DNA of 64,000 nucleotides from Colimorpha_A sp900556615 (GTDB lineage: Bacteria > Bacillota > Clostridia > Oscillospirales > CAG-272). Under the pieces are notes generated by a model that did no database searches, was not told the origin of the DNA, and saw nothing but the letters and a program-made list of their open reading frames with translations. This document shows, one piece after another, positions 34,183 to 42,637 of the stretch; position 1 is the stretch's first letter; every line of letters starts with the position of its first letter. The position numbers and the translations under genes are program-made. The stretch spans positions 1-64,000 of the forward strand of contig CAVBUH010000042.1 in assembly GCA_963598415.1 (NCBI GenBank), given 5' to 3'.

Positions 34183-34559
34183 TGCAAAAACCTCCGTCAC
34201 GGCGTCAACTACCCCTTTACCTACCCGAAATTTTGAAAAAATCGAGAAAAAACACGAATTTTTTTCAAATTATCTACCCAAATCGCAATTTGGGGTAGGG
34301 ACAAAACCGAAAAAATCCGTATAATGATAGACATAAGGTGGCCGGGCAAATCAAAATTTTCGCCCCGAAGCGCCGAAAAAGTTAAAGGGATATCCCTTTA
34401 TGTTGGTACTCTGTACCAACATAAACACCTCTGTCAGCCGAAGCCGAACCGGAGGTATCCCGATATGCTTATATCCATTATATCACAGACGGGATAATAT
34501 TTCAATAGTCTGTGACCAAAAAGAAAAACGAAATTTGTGTGACGAAGGGAGGACAGCCA
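34183..34559. promoter_or_regulatory. divergent control region with palindromes
   Basis: This region lies between the leftward sensor operon and the rightward zinc-ribbon block. It holds CTACCC repeats (34208, 34219, 34274), an inverted repeat 34274-34283/34288-34298, an 18-bp perfect palindrome TAAAGGGATATCCCTTTA at 34383-34400 and directly next to it TGTTGGTAC/GTACCAACA at 34401-34421 with loop TCT. Side-by-side perfect palindromes suggest operators, possibly for the two LuxR-type proteins. No ORF is credible here. Confidence 0.55.
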
Positions 34560-34931
34560 ATGGCAAAAAACGATCACGCTACTACCAAGTACAAGATCAT
34601 TGCCGATTCGGGAGGCAACCGCTACCGCTTTTTCTGCGACGTCTCCGGCATGGCAGTTTGTACGACCAAGCCCATCCGTGCGGAAACTCAGGAAGCCGAG
34701 CTGAAGCTGGCGTGGAGCACCGAAGGCAGAGGACACTTTAACGTGTGCAGCAAGTGCGGCAGGCACGTCATCGACCAGATGTATAATGCAGATACAGGAC
34801 AATGCGTTGACTGCTCCGTTTGGGAGGCAAAGCCCAACTACTGCGCACACTGCGGAAAGAAGATCCCTGAAAAGGATATCTTCTGCCGGGGATGCGGCAC
34901 ACGGCTCCGCTACGGGGAGGTGATCGCATGA
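34560..34931 (+). CDS. zinc-ribbon protein, first gene of the block
   Basis: This 123-residue soluble protein has three Cys pairs: CSKCGR (about residue 63), CVDC (about 81), and a C-terminal ribbon CAHCGKK...FCRGCGTRL (about 93-116). It has no membrane segment. GGGAGGA precedes the ATG at 34560. The stop overlaps the next start (ATGA). It probably binds one or two zinc ions and acts in protein contacts; the family is unknown. Confidence 0.6.
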   Translation: MAKNDHATTKYKIIADSGGNRYRFFCDVSGMAVCTTKPIRAETQEAELKLAWSTEGRGHFNVCSKCGRHVIDQMYNADTGQCVDCSVWEAKPNYCAHCGKKIPEKDIFCRGCGTRLRYGEVIA

Positions 34932-35218
34932 CGGCAGATAAGCTGGAACTGATCCGTCAGCAGAGCATGGAGCAATACGGCTTCGGCCCGGCGGCAATGA
35001 AAAAGGTGAAGGTCTGTACCGTTTGCGGTAACCCGTCACCCAGCGATCAGCAGTTCTGCACCGAGTGCGGACACAGGCTCCCCGACAAGACCTTGTATGA
35101 TATATATAAGGAAAGGCACGTCTGCTGCCCCAACTGTGATACGGTGCTGTCCGACGAAATGGGCTACTGTCCGCAGTGCGGAACGAAAATAGAAACTGAT
35201 AAGAAGAATAACGAATAA
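34928..35218 (+). CDS. double zinc-ribbon protein
   Basis: This 96-residue protein has two complete ribbons: CTVCGNP...FCTECGHRL (about residues 30-50) and CCPNCDTVL...YCPQCGTKI (about 67-88). It overlaps the preceding gene by 4 bases and is followed after 13 bases by a third zinc-ribbon gene. The same CxxCG-x12-CxxCG module is reused in at least six proteins of this block. Confidence 0.6.
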   Translation: MTADKLELIRQQSMEQYGFGPAAMKKVKVCTVCGNPSPSDQQFCTECGHRLPDKTLYDIYKERHVCCPNCDTVLSDEMGYCPQCGTKIETDKKNNE

Positions 35219-35231
35219 AGGAGGATACTTT

Positions 35232-36062
35232 ATGGGCTTTTTAGAAAGAGCGATCAGACGCGGTGTCAGCGACGCCGTGGGCAAGGCCATCGGAAAAGCC
35301 ATTGAGCCGACCGTGACCGACCTGACAAACAAGGCGGCAAACACCATCGATCAGGCGGCACAGAACACCGAGCAGCAGGTAGCTCGCTCATCCGGTCTGG
35401 AGGGCGCAATGGCAAATCTGGAGCGCTCGGTGCAGGGCTATGCTACCGAGGCGGCCAAGAACATGAAGGTCTGCCCGAACTGTAACAAGCCGACTACGGC
35501 AGATAAGAAATTCTGCCCCGAATGCGGCACACAGCTTCCCGAACAGACGGTGGCACAGGGTGCTGTCTGCCCAAGCTGCGGAAAGCAGAATGTCATCGGT
35601 ACGAAATTCTGTCAGGATTGCGGAACCAAGCTCCCTGTTGCCGTTCAGGAGGAACAGATGCATGCGGATGATCATGCTTCGGTAATGTCAAAGTGGGATA
35701 AGCAGCTCCCACAATATCCGAAATGGAATTGCGGAGGATCACATTTTGAGATCGAAGTGTATGACGGATTCACAACCTTTTCCGTAAACTTTGACGGAAA
35801 CACTTTTCGTGCAAAACAAGCCGTGGAACAGTACCGCCAGTTACTGCTTGAGGGCGGCTTCCGTGAAGCCGGAGAGAATCCCACGATTGAGCATCTCTAC
35901 AAAATGATAGACGGCGTTTGTTATCACGCAGATACCGAACACTGTTTTGAGGGTGACAACGATACAGCAACCATATATTTTAACACAGGAGAACCACAGG
36001 GCGGCTTTTACTATAAGCCGGACAAGAAATCTTTTGGTCTCAAAGGCCTTTTCGGCATTTGA
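35232..36062 (+). CDS. zinc-ribbon protein with amphipathic N-terminus
   Basis: This 276-residue protein has an N-terminal amphipathic Ala/Gly helix region (FLERAIRRGVSDAVGKAIGK), two zinc ribbons (CPNCNKP..FCPECGTQL at about 80-100; CPSCGKQ..FCQDCGTKL at about 113-133), then a C-terminal domain of unknown fold (about 150-276) ending GLKGLFGI. The last codons begin a 111-bp stretch repeated at 36786, so its 3' end has been copied. Confidence 0.6.
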   Translation: MGFLERAIRRGVSDAVGKAIGKAIEPTVTDLTNKAANTIDQAAQNTEQQVARSSGLEGAMANLERSVQGYATEAAKNMKVCPNCNKPTTADKKFCPECGTQLPEQTVAQGAVCPSCGKQNVIGTKFCQDCGTKLPVAVQEEQMHADDHASVMSKWDKQLPQYPKWNCGGSHFEIEVYDGFTTFSVNFDGNTFRAKQAVEQYRQLLLEGGFREAGENPTIEHLYKMIDGVCYHADTEHCFEGDNDTATIYFNTGEPQGGFYYKPDKKSFGLKGLFGI

Positions 36063-36158
36063 TCGACAACATAACAGAAAGGATGAAAATACAATGAAAA
36101 GATTATTTGCATTATTGATTACAATCATTATGGTGGCCTCTTTGGCAGCGTGCGGCAC
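36048..36158 (+). repeat. 111-bp direct repeat, copy 1 (second copy 36786-36896)
   Basis: The 3' end of the 276-residue zinc-ribbon gene, the intergenic region and the first 22 codons (lipoprotein signal) of the next gene are repeated 738 bases downstream with three mismatches. The duplication gives two lipoproteins the same signal peptide and the same ribosome site. Confidence 0.85.
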
Positions 36159-36675
36159 GACAACCAATACCCCGAGCGACAATCAGGGATCGACACCCGC
36201 AGATCAGCAAAGCACAGACAAGCCCGGAGACAACACTTCTGAGCCTGCTTCTGGTGTGGTCATCACAGACATGGCTAAAACCGTTGCAAGGTTAATGGGA
36301 GTCGAGTTGACAAAAATGTTCCCCGATGCCATTGTTATCGACGGCAACGTTGCAACACCCAATTTCAGACTTATGTTTCTGTTTGAAGGCAGACTCTTAG
36401 ATGATGAAAATAAAGCAGTTTTAGAAACTCTTAGTGCCTATCTCAAATCTGTCGCTAAAGATGGTAAATTGTACCAAGACAGCAGTTTCAATACCGAATG
36501 GAACGAGCAGATAGTCATCGAAGACGGTCAAGTTCTCGGAGAAGAATTTTACGTAAAACTTGGCGATTATGGCTGGTACATCAGTGCTGCTTATCAGGAT
36601 GAACCCGGTATGGAATATGAAAATGTCATGTATCCCGATTACTATTTGATAATCGAAAGAATTGACCTTTCGTGA
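36094..36675 (+). CDS. unknown lipoprotein A
   Basis: This 193-residue lipoprotein has signal MKRLFALLITIIMVASLAAC, with the lipobox Cys at residue 20. A Ser/Thr/Asp-rich linker (about 22-55) leads to a compact domain (about 56-193). The signal is encoded within a duplicated segment and is identical to that of the 366-residue lipoprotein. No family is recognised. Confidence 0.6.
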   Translation: MKRLFALLITIIMVASLAACGTTTNTPSDNQGSTPADQQSTDKPGDNTSEPASGVVITDMAKTVARLMGVELTKMFPDAIVIDGNVATPNFRLMFLFEGRLLDDENKAVLETLSAYLKSVAKDGKLYQDSSFNTEWNEQIVIEDGQVLGEEFYVKLGDYGWYISAAYQDEPGMEYENVMYPDYYLIIERIDLS

Positions 36676-36713
36676 AAAGGCGTGTTGTCAATATCAGAAG
36701 AAAGGGATAAAAA

Positions 36714-36800
36714 ATGAGCTTATTATCAAAACTTTTAGGCGGAGACAAAAACGCCGAAAAAGAGGTAAAAAATCTGCTGAACGGTCTTTTCGGCATTTGA
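36714..36800 (+). CDS. 28-residue ORF, probably a deletion remnant
   Basis: The ORF reads MSLLSKLLGGDKNAEKEVKN and ends LLNGLFGI, with AAAGGGAT upstream. Its end is identical to the end of the 276-residue zinc-ribbon protein because it lies in the 36786-36896 repeat. It looks like the N-terminus of a related gene joined to that C-terminus by an internal deletion. It could still make a short amphipathic peptide. Confidence 0.4.
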   Translation: MSLLSKLLGGDKNAEKEVKNLLNGLFGI

Positions 36801-36896
36801 TCGACAGCATAACAGAAAGGATGAAAATACAATGAAAAGATTATTTGCATTATTGATTACAATCATTATGGTGGCCTCTTTGGCAGCATGTGGCAC
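36786..36896 (+). repeat. 111-bp direct repeat, copy 2
   Basis: Second copy of 36048-36158, differing at three bases. It supplies the signal peptide of lipoprotein B. Confidence 0.85.
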
Positions 36897-37932
36897 CAAC
36901 AATTCGAACACTAACGAAAACAACAATTCGAACACTAACGAAAACAACAGTTCCGCCAACGGCAATAACGCCGAGGCGGCTAAACTCACCGGCAAGATGA
37001 ATATCATCGAACTCGACGACAGGGATCCCTCCGTTCTGCGCGGCGTGACCATCAAAGGCAACCATGCCGGCGGCTACGACGGCATCAACGGAAAAGAGTC
37101 CTCTCTGACCGACGTCCGCTGCATCTTTGAACTGAACGAGTGGGTCTATTTCTACCCGGATACCGATGCGATGTACGGTCTGCGTGTCTGGATCCTCAAG
37201 CACAGAGACGATCAGGAGTATTATAACACAGCCAAGTTCTCCGATCTCGATCCGAACTTTGCAAACTACTGCGATCTCCACTATCCCGAGGACGTGGATA
37301 ATCCGGATGAATGGGAATGGGGCAGCTTCTATCTGAATAAGGAAGAATGCGAACCCGGCTATTACGATTTCGTCTTCACTTACGAGGGAAAAGCCATCGC
37401 CACCCTGCTGACCCGTTTCTATAACGAAAATGAGCTCACCGTCAAATCCGACGCCGAGCTTGAAGACTTAATCGAAAGCGAGCGCACTGATGCAGGAGAA
37501 AGCGCCAATGTTAACGGTAATGGTAATGGCAACGGTATCTCCAGCGGCGGAGAAATCCCCGAAAATGTCTTTTATGCTTTTCAGGATGCGGTAGGCAGCG
37601 ACGGTGATACCTGGCCAACCGAGGAGATGTGGGCATCCATTGGACTGCCGGCTCTTGATTACGCAGAGTCCGGAGAGAATGTCCTTCTGATGATAGCGAA
37701 TGACAGCCTGTCTGTGACCGGCTACGCGGACAACGAAACCCTCGCTGACACTTTGAAGGACCTCGCCGCTATGCTTACTGATGCAGGGCTTGCGGTTGAC
37801 ACCGTAAATACTTTGACCGGCGGAGAGCAGCATGTCGCTGATTATGAATATAACGGAATTCCGCTGCAGATCCGGATAGGCAGCAACGCTACCGCACAGA
37901 TCAATATTTTTGTGTCAGTGAATCAATATTGA
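36832..37932 (+). CDS. unknown lipoprotein B
   Basis: This 366-residue lipoprotein has the same signal and lipobox as lipoprotein A. An Asn-rich linker (about 21-48, with repeats of NSNTNEN) precedes domain 1 (about 50-210), a short Gly-Asn repeat linker (VNGNGNGNGI, about 224-233) and domain 2 (about 240-366, ending FVSVNQY). Domain 2 recalls the C-terminal domains of other lipoproteins here by pattern (WP...LP...., then TLKDLAAMLTDAGLAVD). Likely modular and outward-facing; function unknown. Confidence 0.6.
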   Translation: MKRLFALLITIIMVASLAACGTNNSNTNENNNSNTNENNSSANGNNAEAAKLTGKMNIIELDDRDPSVLRGVTIKGNHAGGYDGINGKESSLTDVRCIFELNEWVYFYPDTDAMYGLRVWILKHRDDQEYYNTAKFSDLDPNFANYCDLHYPEDVDNPDEWEWGSFYLNKEECEPGYYDFVFTYEGKAIATLLTRFYNENELTVKSDAELEDLIESERTDAGESANVNGNGNGNGISSGGEIPENVFYAFQDAVGSDGDTWPTEEMWASIGLPALDYAESGENVLLMIANDSLSVTGYADNETLADTLKDLAAMLTDAGLAVDTVNTLTGGEQHVADYEYNGIPLQIRIGSNATAQINIFVSVNQY

Positions 37933-37976
37933 GCCGCTCTGGTTTCTATCGGCAGATCAATTTATGAGGACATGTT

Positions 37977-38462
37977 ATGTTTGAAGAACGCTTCATTCAG
38001 CTTGTAGAAGGAAACGGCGGCTTTGAGTTTTATCAGGCATACCGGAATGACGTTGATCACATCCTCGGCGGAAAGGGCGATACCTATTGGTACGTCATTA
38101 TGAAAAAAGGCAAGGTCACCGAGTCCTATATCGGAAAAAACAGCGGCGGCGCGTGGGAAGACGTTTGCGTCAAAGGCAGCGGCGCAACTCAAAAGACGAA
38201 AACCATGCCCGCAGGCAGTACGATCAGGAAGATCGCCGAAAAGGCGTATCTCTGCCAGGATGAAACGTGGGTCACGCGGCGCACGCCGAAACCGATCGAG
38301 GATGCGCACCCGCGCTATCACTACGTTTACGGCTTCGGCGACAAGGGGCTTGACGTATCGGTAGAATACGGCGTGACCATCGCTTACAACGACGTCAAGG
38401 ACGCTGACGCGGGTTTTCATTTAAGATACCTTTATACGGGCTCCGACGTCGAAACACCGTAA
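37977..38462 (+). CDS. unknown soluble protein
   Basis: This 161-residue protein has no signal peptide, membrane segment or zinc ribbon, unlike its neighbours. It has mixed alpha/beta composition with many Gly, Lys and Tyr, including the stretch WYVIMKKGKVTESYIGKNSG (about residues 38-57). It lies 44 bases after lipoprotein B and 58 bases before a further lipoprotein. No family is recognised. It could be a cytoplasmic component of the block. Confidence 0.5.
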   Translation: MFEERFIQLVEGNGGFEFYQAYRNDVDHILGGKGDTYWYVIMKKGKVTESYIGKNSGGAWEDVCVKGSGATQKTKTMPAGSTIRKIAEKAYLCQDETWVTRRTPKPIEDAHPRYHYVYGFGDKGLDVSVEYGVTIAYNDVKDADAGFHLRYLYTGSDVETP

Positions 38463-38520
38463 TACTTCGGGGGCGGATAAGCTCCGCCCCTGTTTGCTTT
38501 CTATTGAGGAGGGTTGTAAA

Positions 38521-39420
38521 TTGCTAAAGAGATTTCTGTCTTTGGCGTTAGCGGTACTTATGACTTTATTGCTTTGCTCCTGCGATTTCCGGTCGTTATC
38601 CGGAGGGGAGCAAACGTCGTCCGACAACGTCAAAGATGATCCCATCGTCGGCGACGGATCTTCTTATTCTGAGTTTATCAACGTTATGAAAGAGATCAAA
38701 ACGCGCGGCGATAAAACGTCGGAAATGGGGCTTCCGGTCAACAGCGAATACTATTATTCCTTCGCCGGGGCTTCGGTCAGCGCGTTCCGCTACGCCGTGG
38801 AATATATTCTCTGGTTAAAGGGCGAGGGTGACACGCTCGATTCCTTCACTTCCGGCAGCAGATACAGCGGCTTTGATACGATTGCCGAAATCAATTGCTC
38901 TTCGCCGTATCCGACGTATTTTGAGGGCTTGCTGTATGAAGTGCAAGGAAAAAAAGAAGAGGCGATCGAATCCTATGCGTGGGCGTCGATCATGCCGACG
39001 TTCCCGGAAGAAGGGCTGGATTTTTACTATCTGAAAAATATGGAAGTCAATAAGCTGTATGAACTTAGGGATACTCTGCGCGAAGTCGAGGAGTCGATTT
39101 ATTCCGTTTACGCTCCGGTTCTGACAGGGGCTGAACGGGACAGGACCATGTATGACAGCGAGTCTCTTATAAGTAAATCATCGGAATGTGTAAAGGAGGC
39201 CGATTATACGTCGGCACTCTATTACGCGAAGCAGGCGCTCAGAGTCGATCCGTTTGACGAACTCGTGTGGCAGAACGCCGCTATTTGCGCAATTTATTCG
39301 GAGGATTTCATACTCGCAGGAGAATATATCGACGAAGCGACGGCTATTTTCCCCAAAAACGAGAAACTCATAGAGATCAAGCGTGCTATGCTTGATGCGA
39401 TAGATAAGGAGGCGCGGTAA
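38521..39420 (+). CDS. unknown lipoprotein with TPR-like C-terminus
   Basis: This 299-residue lipoprotein starts with TTG at 38521 after GAGGAGG. The signal ends in the lipobox LLCSC (Cys at about residue 20 or 22). The C-terminal part (about 215-299: ADYTSALYYAKQALRVDPFD.. then DFILAGEYIDEATAIFPKNE) has the periodicity of tetratricopeptide repeats, a protein-binding scaffold. Its stop overlaps the next start (TAATG), so the two are translationally coupled. Confidence 0.6.
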   Translation: MLKRFLSLALAVLMTLLLCSCDFRSLSGGEQTSSDNVKDDPIVGDGSSYSEFINVMKEIKTRGDKTSEMGLPVNSEYYYSFAGASVSAFRYAVEYILWLKGEGDTLDSFTSGSRYSGFDTIAEINCSSPYPTYFEGLLYEVQGKKEEAIESYAWASIMPTFPEEGLDFYYLKNMEVNKLYELRDTLREVEESIYSVYAPVLTGAERDRTMYDSESLISKSSECVKEADYTSALYYAKQALRVDPFDELVWQNAAICAIYSEDFILAGEYIDEATAIFPKNEKLIEIKRAMLDAIDKEAR

Positions 39421-40826
39421 TGAAAAAGGTAAGAAAATCTCTCGCGGCATTGCTCGCGCTTGTATTTACGGTATTCCCTTTGACTTTTGCTTTTCCCGTA
39501 TCAGCGGCAGCTGGAGCGGTATCCGGCGCTGAGATCGTCGGTATCGATTACAGCCGCATCACGCAAAAGGCGGATCATAGCCAAAAGAGCTATCCTGTTG
39601 AGCTGAAACTCGGCGACGTTACTTTTAACGGTGAACTCGTCGGCGAAGTCGGGCTTACGATGGAAGAATTGAATGCCGTAATACGGCAGACGCTTGAAGA
39701 GAAAGATCTCACGCCGGAGCGCGTCGCGCTCGTTAAAAAAATCGCGGAGCGTGTACAGACCGACGCCAAGCTGTATTGGGGAGATCAGGTAGTTTCGGGA
39801 CTGCTTTCATATCTGCCGATCCCCGGCACGATATTCAGCGTCGGCGATTACTATGAATACGTCGTGCACGATGATCTCGGTTCAGCGGCGTTTTCCGCAA
39901 AAAAAGATGCGGCGCAGAATGCTGCCAAGAAAGGACTCGAGACCGCTTTAGAAGCAGGCGGACGGATCGGGCGCGTCGCAAAAGGCGCCAAAGGTCTCAT
40001 AAGCGAGGTCCCTTTGCTCGGACAGCTCGCCAACACAGCTGTTGTGGCGGACAGCTGGCTTGACGGCAGCAAACGTTTCGACGCGTATCTGGAGCTTCTG
40101 GAGGAAAACCTTGCGATCATCAACGATTTCTATTCGGCGTGCAGCCGCCGTGCCGCAGATCTCGCCGAGAGCAAGGACATGGAAAACACATGGAAGATAA
40201 AGTTTGACAAAAACAAGAATTACCGCACTTATTACTGCACGTTCTGGGGCATTTCCGGCAACATGATGAGCTGCGAGCTCAGCGGAACGCTCCAAAACAG
40301 CAGCGGCGGTATGGAGGGCACGTACACCGGTACGCTTTGGCTCGATTTTGAGGCGGTCGATCTTTCACCGGTCGAAAAGAATCTTGAAAACACGCCGGGG
40401 CTTGCTGCAGTCAAAAGTCTCATTTACAGCAGGGGCGGATACCAAAAAACGTCCGATACAGGTGGTAAGACCGTTCACAAATGCGAGTCGCAGGGGCAGC
40501 TTACCTTCTATGTAAGCGGAACGGAAGGTACGGTTAAGCCCAACGTTGTCGGAAGTCTTTCGGGTGATAAAGAAGTCAGATTTTCATTTGACCGCTATCT
40601 GGAATGGCACGACTATACGATGGCGGCGTTAGGGGCGCAGGGCGTCACCGAGGCGACCTTTACTTCCGACGATATCGCGTCGGTCACGATGGAATCTTCA
40701 TCCCGTGTGACGCATGACGGAGCGGTCAAAACACAGCAGGATTCTACCGAGGTGTTTTTGCAGGATCCCGGGACGATTTTTGCGCCGCTCGAAAGTGATC
40801 CGGTTATAACGATCCATTTTTCTTAA
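39420..40826 (+). CDS. unknown large secreted protein
   Basis: This 468-residue protein has a signal peptide (MKKVRKSLAALLALVFTVFP, cleavage probably after FPVSA). The first half of the mature protein is helical with Ala/Gly-rich amphipathic segments (about 150-215: GLLSYLPIPGTIFSVGDYYE, later GGRIGRVAKGAKGLI) that might touch membranes. The second half (about 260-468) is beta-rich. It is coupled to the upstream lipoprotein by a TAATG overlap. A membrane-active or surface role is possible; nothing identifies it. Confidence 0.55.
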   Translation: MKKVRKSLAALLALVFTVFPLTFAFPVSAAAGAVSGAEIVGIDYSRITQKADHSQKSYPVELKLGDVTFNGELVGEVGLTMEELNAVIRQTLEEKDLTPERVALVKKIAERVQTDAKLYWGDQVVSGLLSYLPIPGTIFSVGDYYEYVVHDDLGSAAFSAKKDAAQNAAKKGLETALEAGGRIGRVAKGAKGLISEVPLLGQLANTAVVADSWLDGSKRFDAYLELLEENLAIINDFYSACSRRAADLAESKDMENTWKIKFDKNKNYRTYYCTFWGISGNMMSCELSGTLQNSSGGMEGTYTGTLWLDFEAVDLSPVEKNLENTPGLAAVKSLIYSRGGYQKTSDTGGKTVHKCESQGQLTFYVSGTEGTVKPNVVGSLSGDKEVRFSFDRYLEWHDYTMAALGAQGVTEATFTSDDIASVTMESSSRVTHDGAVKTQQDSTEVFLQDPGTIFAPLESDPVITIHFS

Positions 40827-40843
40827 TAAGTAAGGAGGCAACT

Positions 40844-41542
40844 ATGAAAAAACAATTATTTGGAATTCTTACATTGATCGTATCTATTACGCTCTTGATT
40901 TCGCTCGTGTCCTGCAGCAACAAGCCGAGCGGCAACGTTGACGACGATGCACCTCTCGTGCGTGACGACAGTACCGGCAGTACGTCAGCCCCCGAAAACA
41001 ACGCGGGCAACGTTCCCGATTTTTCCGCGATCATGGCGGGAAACGGCGGGACCGACACGATATGGGGCATGCAGGATCCCGCCGCAAGGCAGCAGATCAT
41101 CGACGCGGCGAAAGCGGACGGATTTGACGTTTCGTTCGGAGCCGACGGAAGCATGACTATTACGGACACGGACGGAACAGTGATTGTTCAGCAACCTGAC
41201 GGCACATGGGTGATGAAGGACACCGACGGTCAAACCGCCCAGCTCGGCGGCAACTGGCCGGATAACGAATTCACCAGGCTTGTTCCGAAGCCCGGTTTCA
41301 AACTTGCCGGCGCTTCGACATCCGAAGATGAATTTTCCGCCGCTTTTCAGTCCGTCGATGTCGATCAGATCAAGGCGTATGCCGAACAGGTCAAGGCGAG
41401 CGGGTTTACCGTTGATGCCGAGGAGGAAGACCAAAACGTTTACGGGGTCGTCGTCTACACCTATTCGGCCTATAACGCAGACGGATATTGCGTAGAGATC
41501 ACCTTTGCCAACGGCACGAGCGGAATTACTATAAGCAAATAA
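40844..41542 (+). CDS. unknown lipoprotein C
   Basis: This 232-residue lipoprotein has the lipobox LVSC near residue 22. A short linker leads to a repeat-like segment (GADGSMTITDTDGTVIVQQP then DGTWVMKDTDG) and a C-terminal domain from WPDNEFTRLVPKP. A 5'-truncated relative of the same protein ends at 45005, so at least two copies of the C-terminal domain exist in the block. AAGGAGG precedes the ATG. Function unknown. Confidence 0.6.
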   Translation: MKKQLFGILTLIVSITLLISLVSCSNKPSGNVDDDAPLVRDDSTGSTSAPENNAGNVPDFSAIMAGNGGTDTIWGMQDPAARQQIIDAAKADGFDVSFGADGSMTITDTDGTVIVQQPDGTWVMKDTDGQTAQLGGNWPDNEFTRLVPKPGFKLAGASTSEDEFSAAFQSVDVDQIKAYAEQVKASGFTVDAEEEDQNVYGVVVYTYSAYNADGYCVEITFANGTSGITISK

Positions 41543-41581
41543 AAGCCTATCCTGTAAAAACAAAGCTCATAAAAACAATGA

Positions 41582-41782
41582 TCTCGGATAAAGATCAATA
41601 GATCCAAAAACACCGCCCACAGAAAACTGACCGTGCTGACCAATACGCTTATGGACTTTATCAAGGAATCCACCGGCGGCGAGTTCAGTAATTGGGGCGA
41701 CATATTCAGTAATCTCGGCGACCTGGAAGGTCTTACCGAACAATTCCAAAACGGCGGGCTTGAAGGCTTGCCTATCGAATAA
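41582..41782 (+). pseudogene. orphan 3' gene fragment
   Basis: An open frame without start codon or ribosome site gives ...KLTVLTNTLMDFIKESTGGE, later NGGLEGLPIE, ending at TAA 41780-41782. The only ATG (41651) would give 43 residues. It looks like the last 65 codons of a gene whose 5' part was lost, just before the duplicated 603-bp block. Confidence 0.5.
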
Positions 41783-41784
41783 CA

Positions 41785-42387
41785 GAAAGTGAGGAAATTA
41801 CTATGGCATATTGCGGAAAATGCGGAACCAAAGTTGACGAGGGCGTAAAATTCTGTCCCTCTTGCGGAAACCCGATGGAGGCTCCTGCCCCCGAACAGCA
41901 GGCACAGACTCAGCAGGCACAGCCTGCAGGCGATCAGAACGACTTCTCGACAAAGATCGCAGCTCTGAACAACACTGCTGACACCACCGCTGATTTTGAC
42001 AAAGCGGATATTGAACAGAACAAGGTCATGGGTATTTTGGCATACCTCTCCTGGCTCGTGCTGATCCCCATCTTTGCAGCACCGAAATCCAAGTTCGCAA
42101 GATTCCACGCCAACCAGGGCTTGGTACTGGCGATCACCGAGGTGGCTTGGTGGATCGTGACCGCCATCCTTAACGCCATCCTGTATGCGATCAGCTGGCG
42201 ACTCGGCTCCCTCGTGGGAACCCTTCTCGGTCTCGTGAACCTTGTGTTCCTTGTGATGCTCGTCCTCGGCATCGTCAATGCCGCCAACGGACGTGCAAAA
42301 GAGCTTCCCGTGATTGGCAAGTTCAAGATCTTGAAGTAAGATAACATTCGGTGCTGACGGAACTACGACTATCGTTGACACCGATGG
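41785..42387 (+). repeat. 603-bp near-perfect direct repeat, copy 1
   Basis: The segment recurs at 44036-44638 (offset 2251) with one visible base difference (A/C in the AACCAAAG stretch near 41829). It contains the whole DUF4870-like gene plus 48 bases after it. The following sequences differ, so each copy is joined to a different orphan gene end. Confidence 0.92.
41803..42339 (+). CDS. zinc-ribbon membrane protein, DUF4870-like (copy 1)
   Basis: This 178-residue protein has an N-terminal zinc ribbon CGKCGTKVDEGVKFCPSCG, a Gln/Pro/Ala linker (about 28-70), then a DUF4870-type membrane domain (about 75-165) with segments around GILAYLSWLVLIPIFAAP, the conserved FARFHANQGLVLAI, and a long C-terminal segment. 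The stretch FHxNQGL is the family signature. An identical protein is encoded at 44054-44590. Confidence 0.75.
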   Translation: MAYCGKCGTKVDEGVKFCPSCGNPMEAPAPEQQAQTQQAQPAGDQNDFSTKIAALNNTADTTADFDKADIEQNKVMGILAYLSWLVLIPIFAAPKSKFARFHANQGLVLAITEVAWWIVTAILNAILYAISWRLGSLVGTLLGLVNLVFLVMLVLGIVNAANGRAKELPVIGKFKILK

Positions 42388-42620
42388 ACTATGAGAATGA
42401 GTCTGTCCGTGACGGCACCTACTCCTTCAGCGTGGAGAATAACACACTCACGCTGAACGACGGCGGCTTTGAAGGCCCCGTCCGAAAGAAGACACCGAAG
42501 GATGAAGATTTGATCGTATACGAGTCTCGTCGGTACCGTCGCGCCGAAAACCAGAACGGTTTGAGCGTATCACTTACATTCGCGTCCGGAACAACTACTG
42601 TAAGTTTCAATAAGGATTAA
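42384..42620 (+). pseudogene. orphan 3' end of a lipoprotein-like gene
   Basis: This 78-codon open frame from MDYENESVRDGTYSFSVENN ends in LTFASGTTTVSFNKD, a typical end of the lipoprotein domains in this block. It begins exactly where the 603-bp repeat ends and has no ribosome site, so it is probably a truncated C-terminal piece. An upstream GTG (42351) would give 89 residues but lies in another gene's duplicated tail. Confidence 0.5.
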
Positions 42621-42637
42621 AAAAGGAGTTTTTGATC

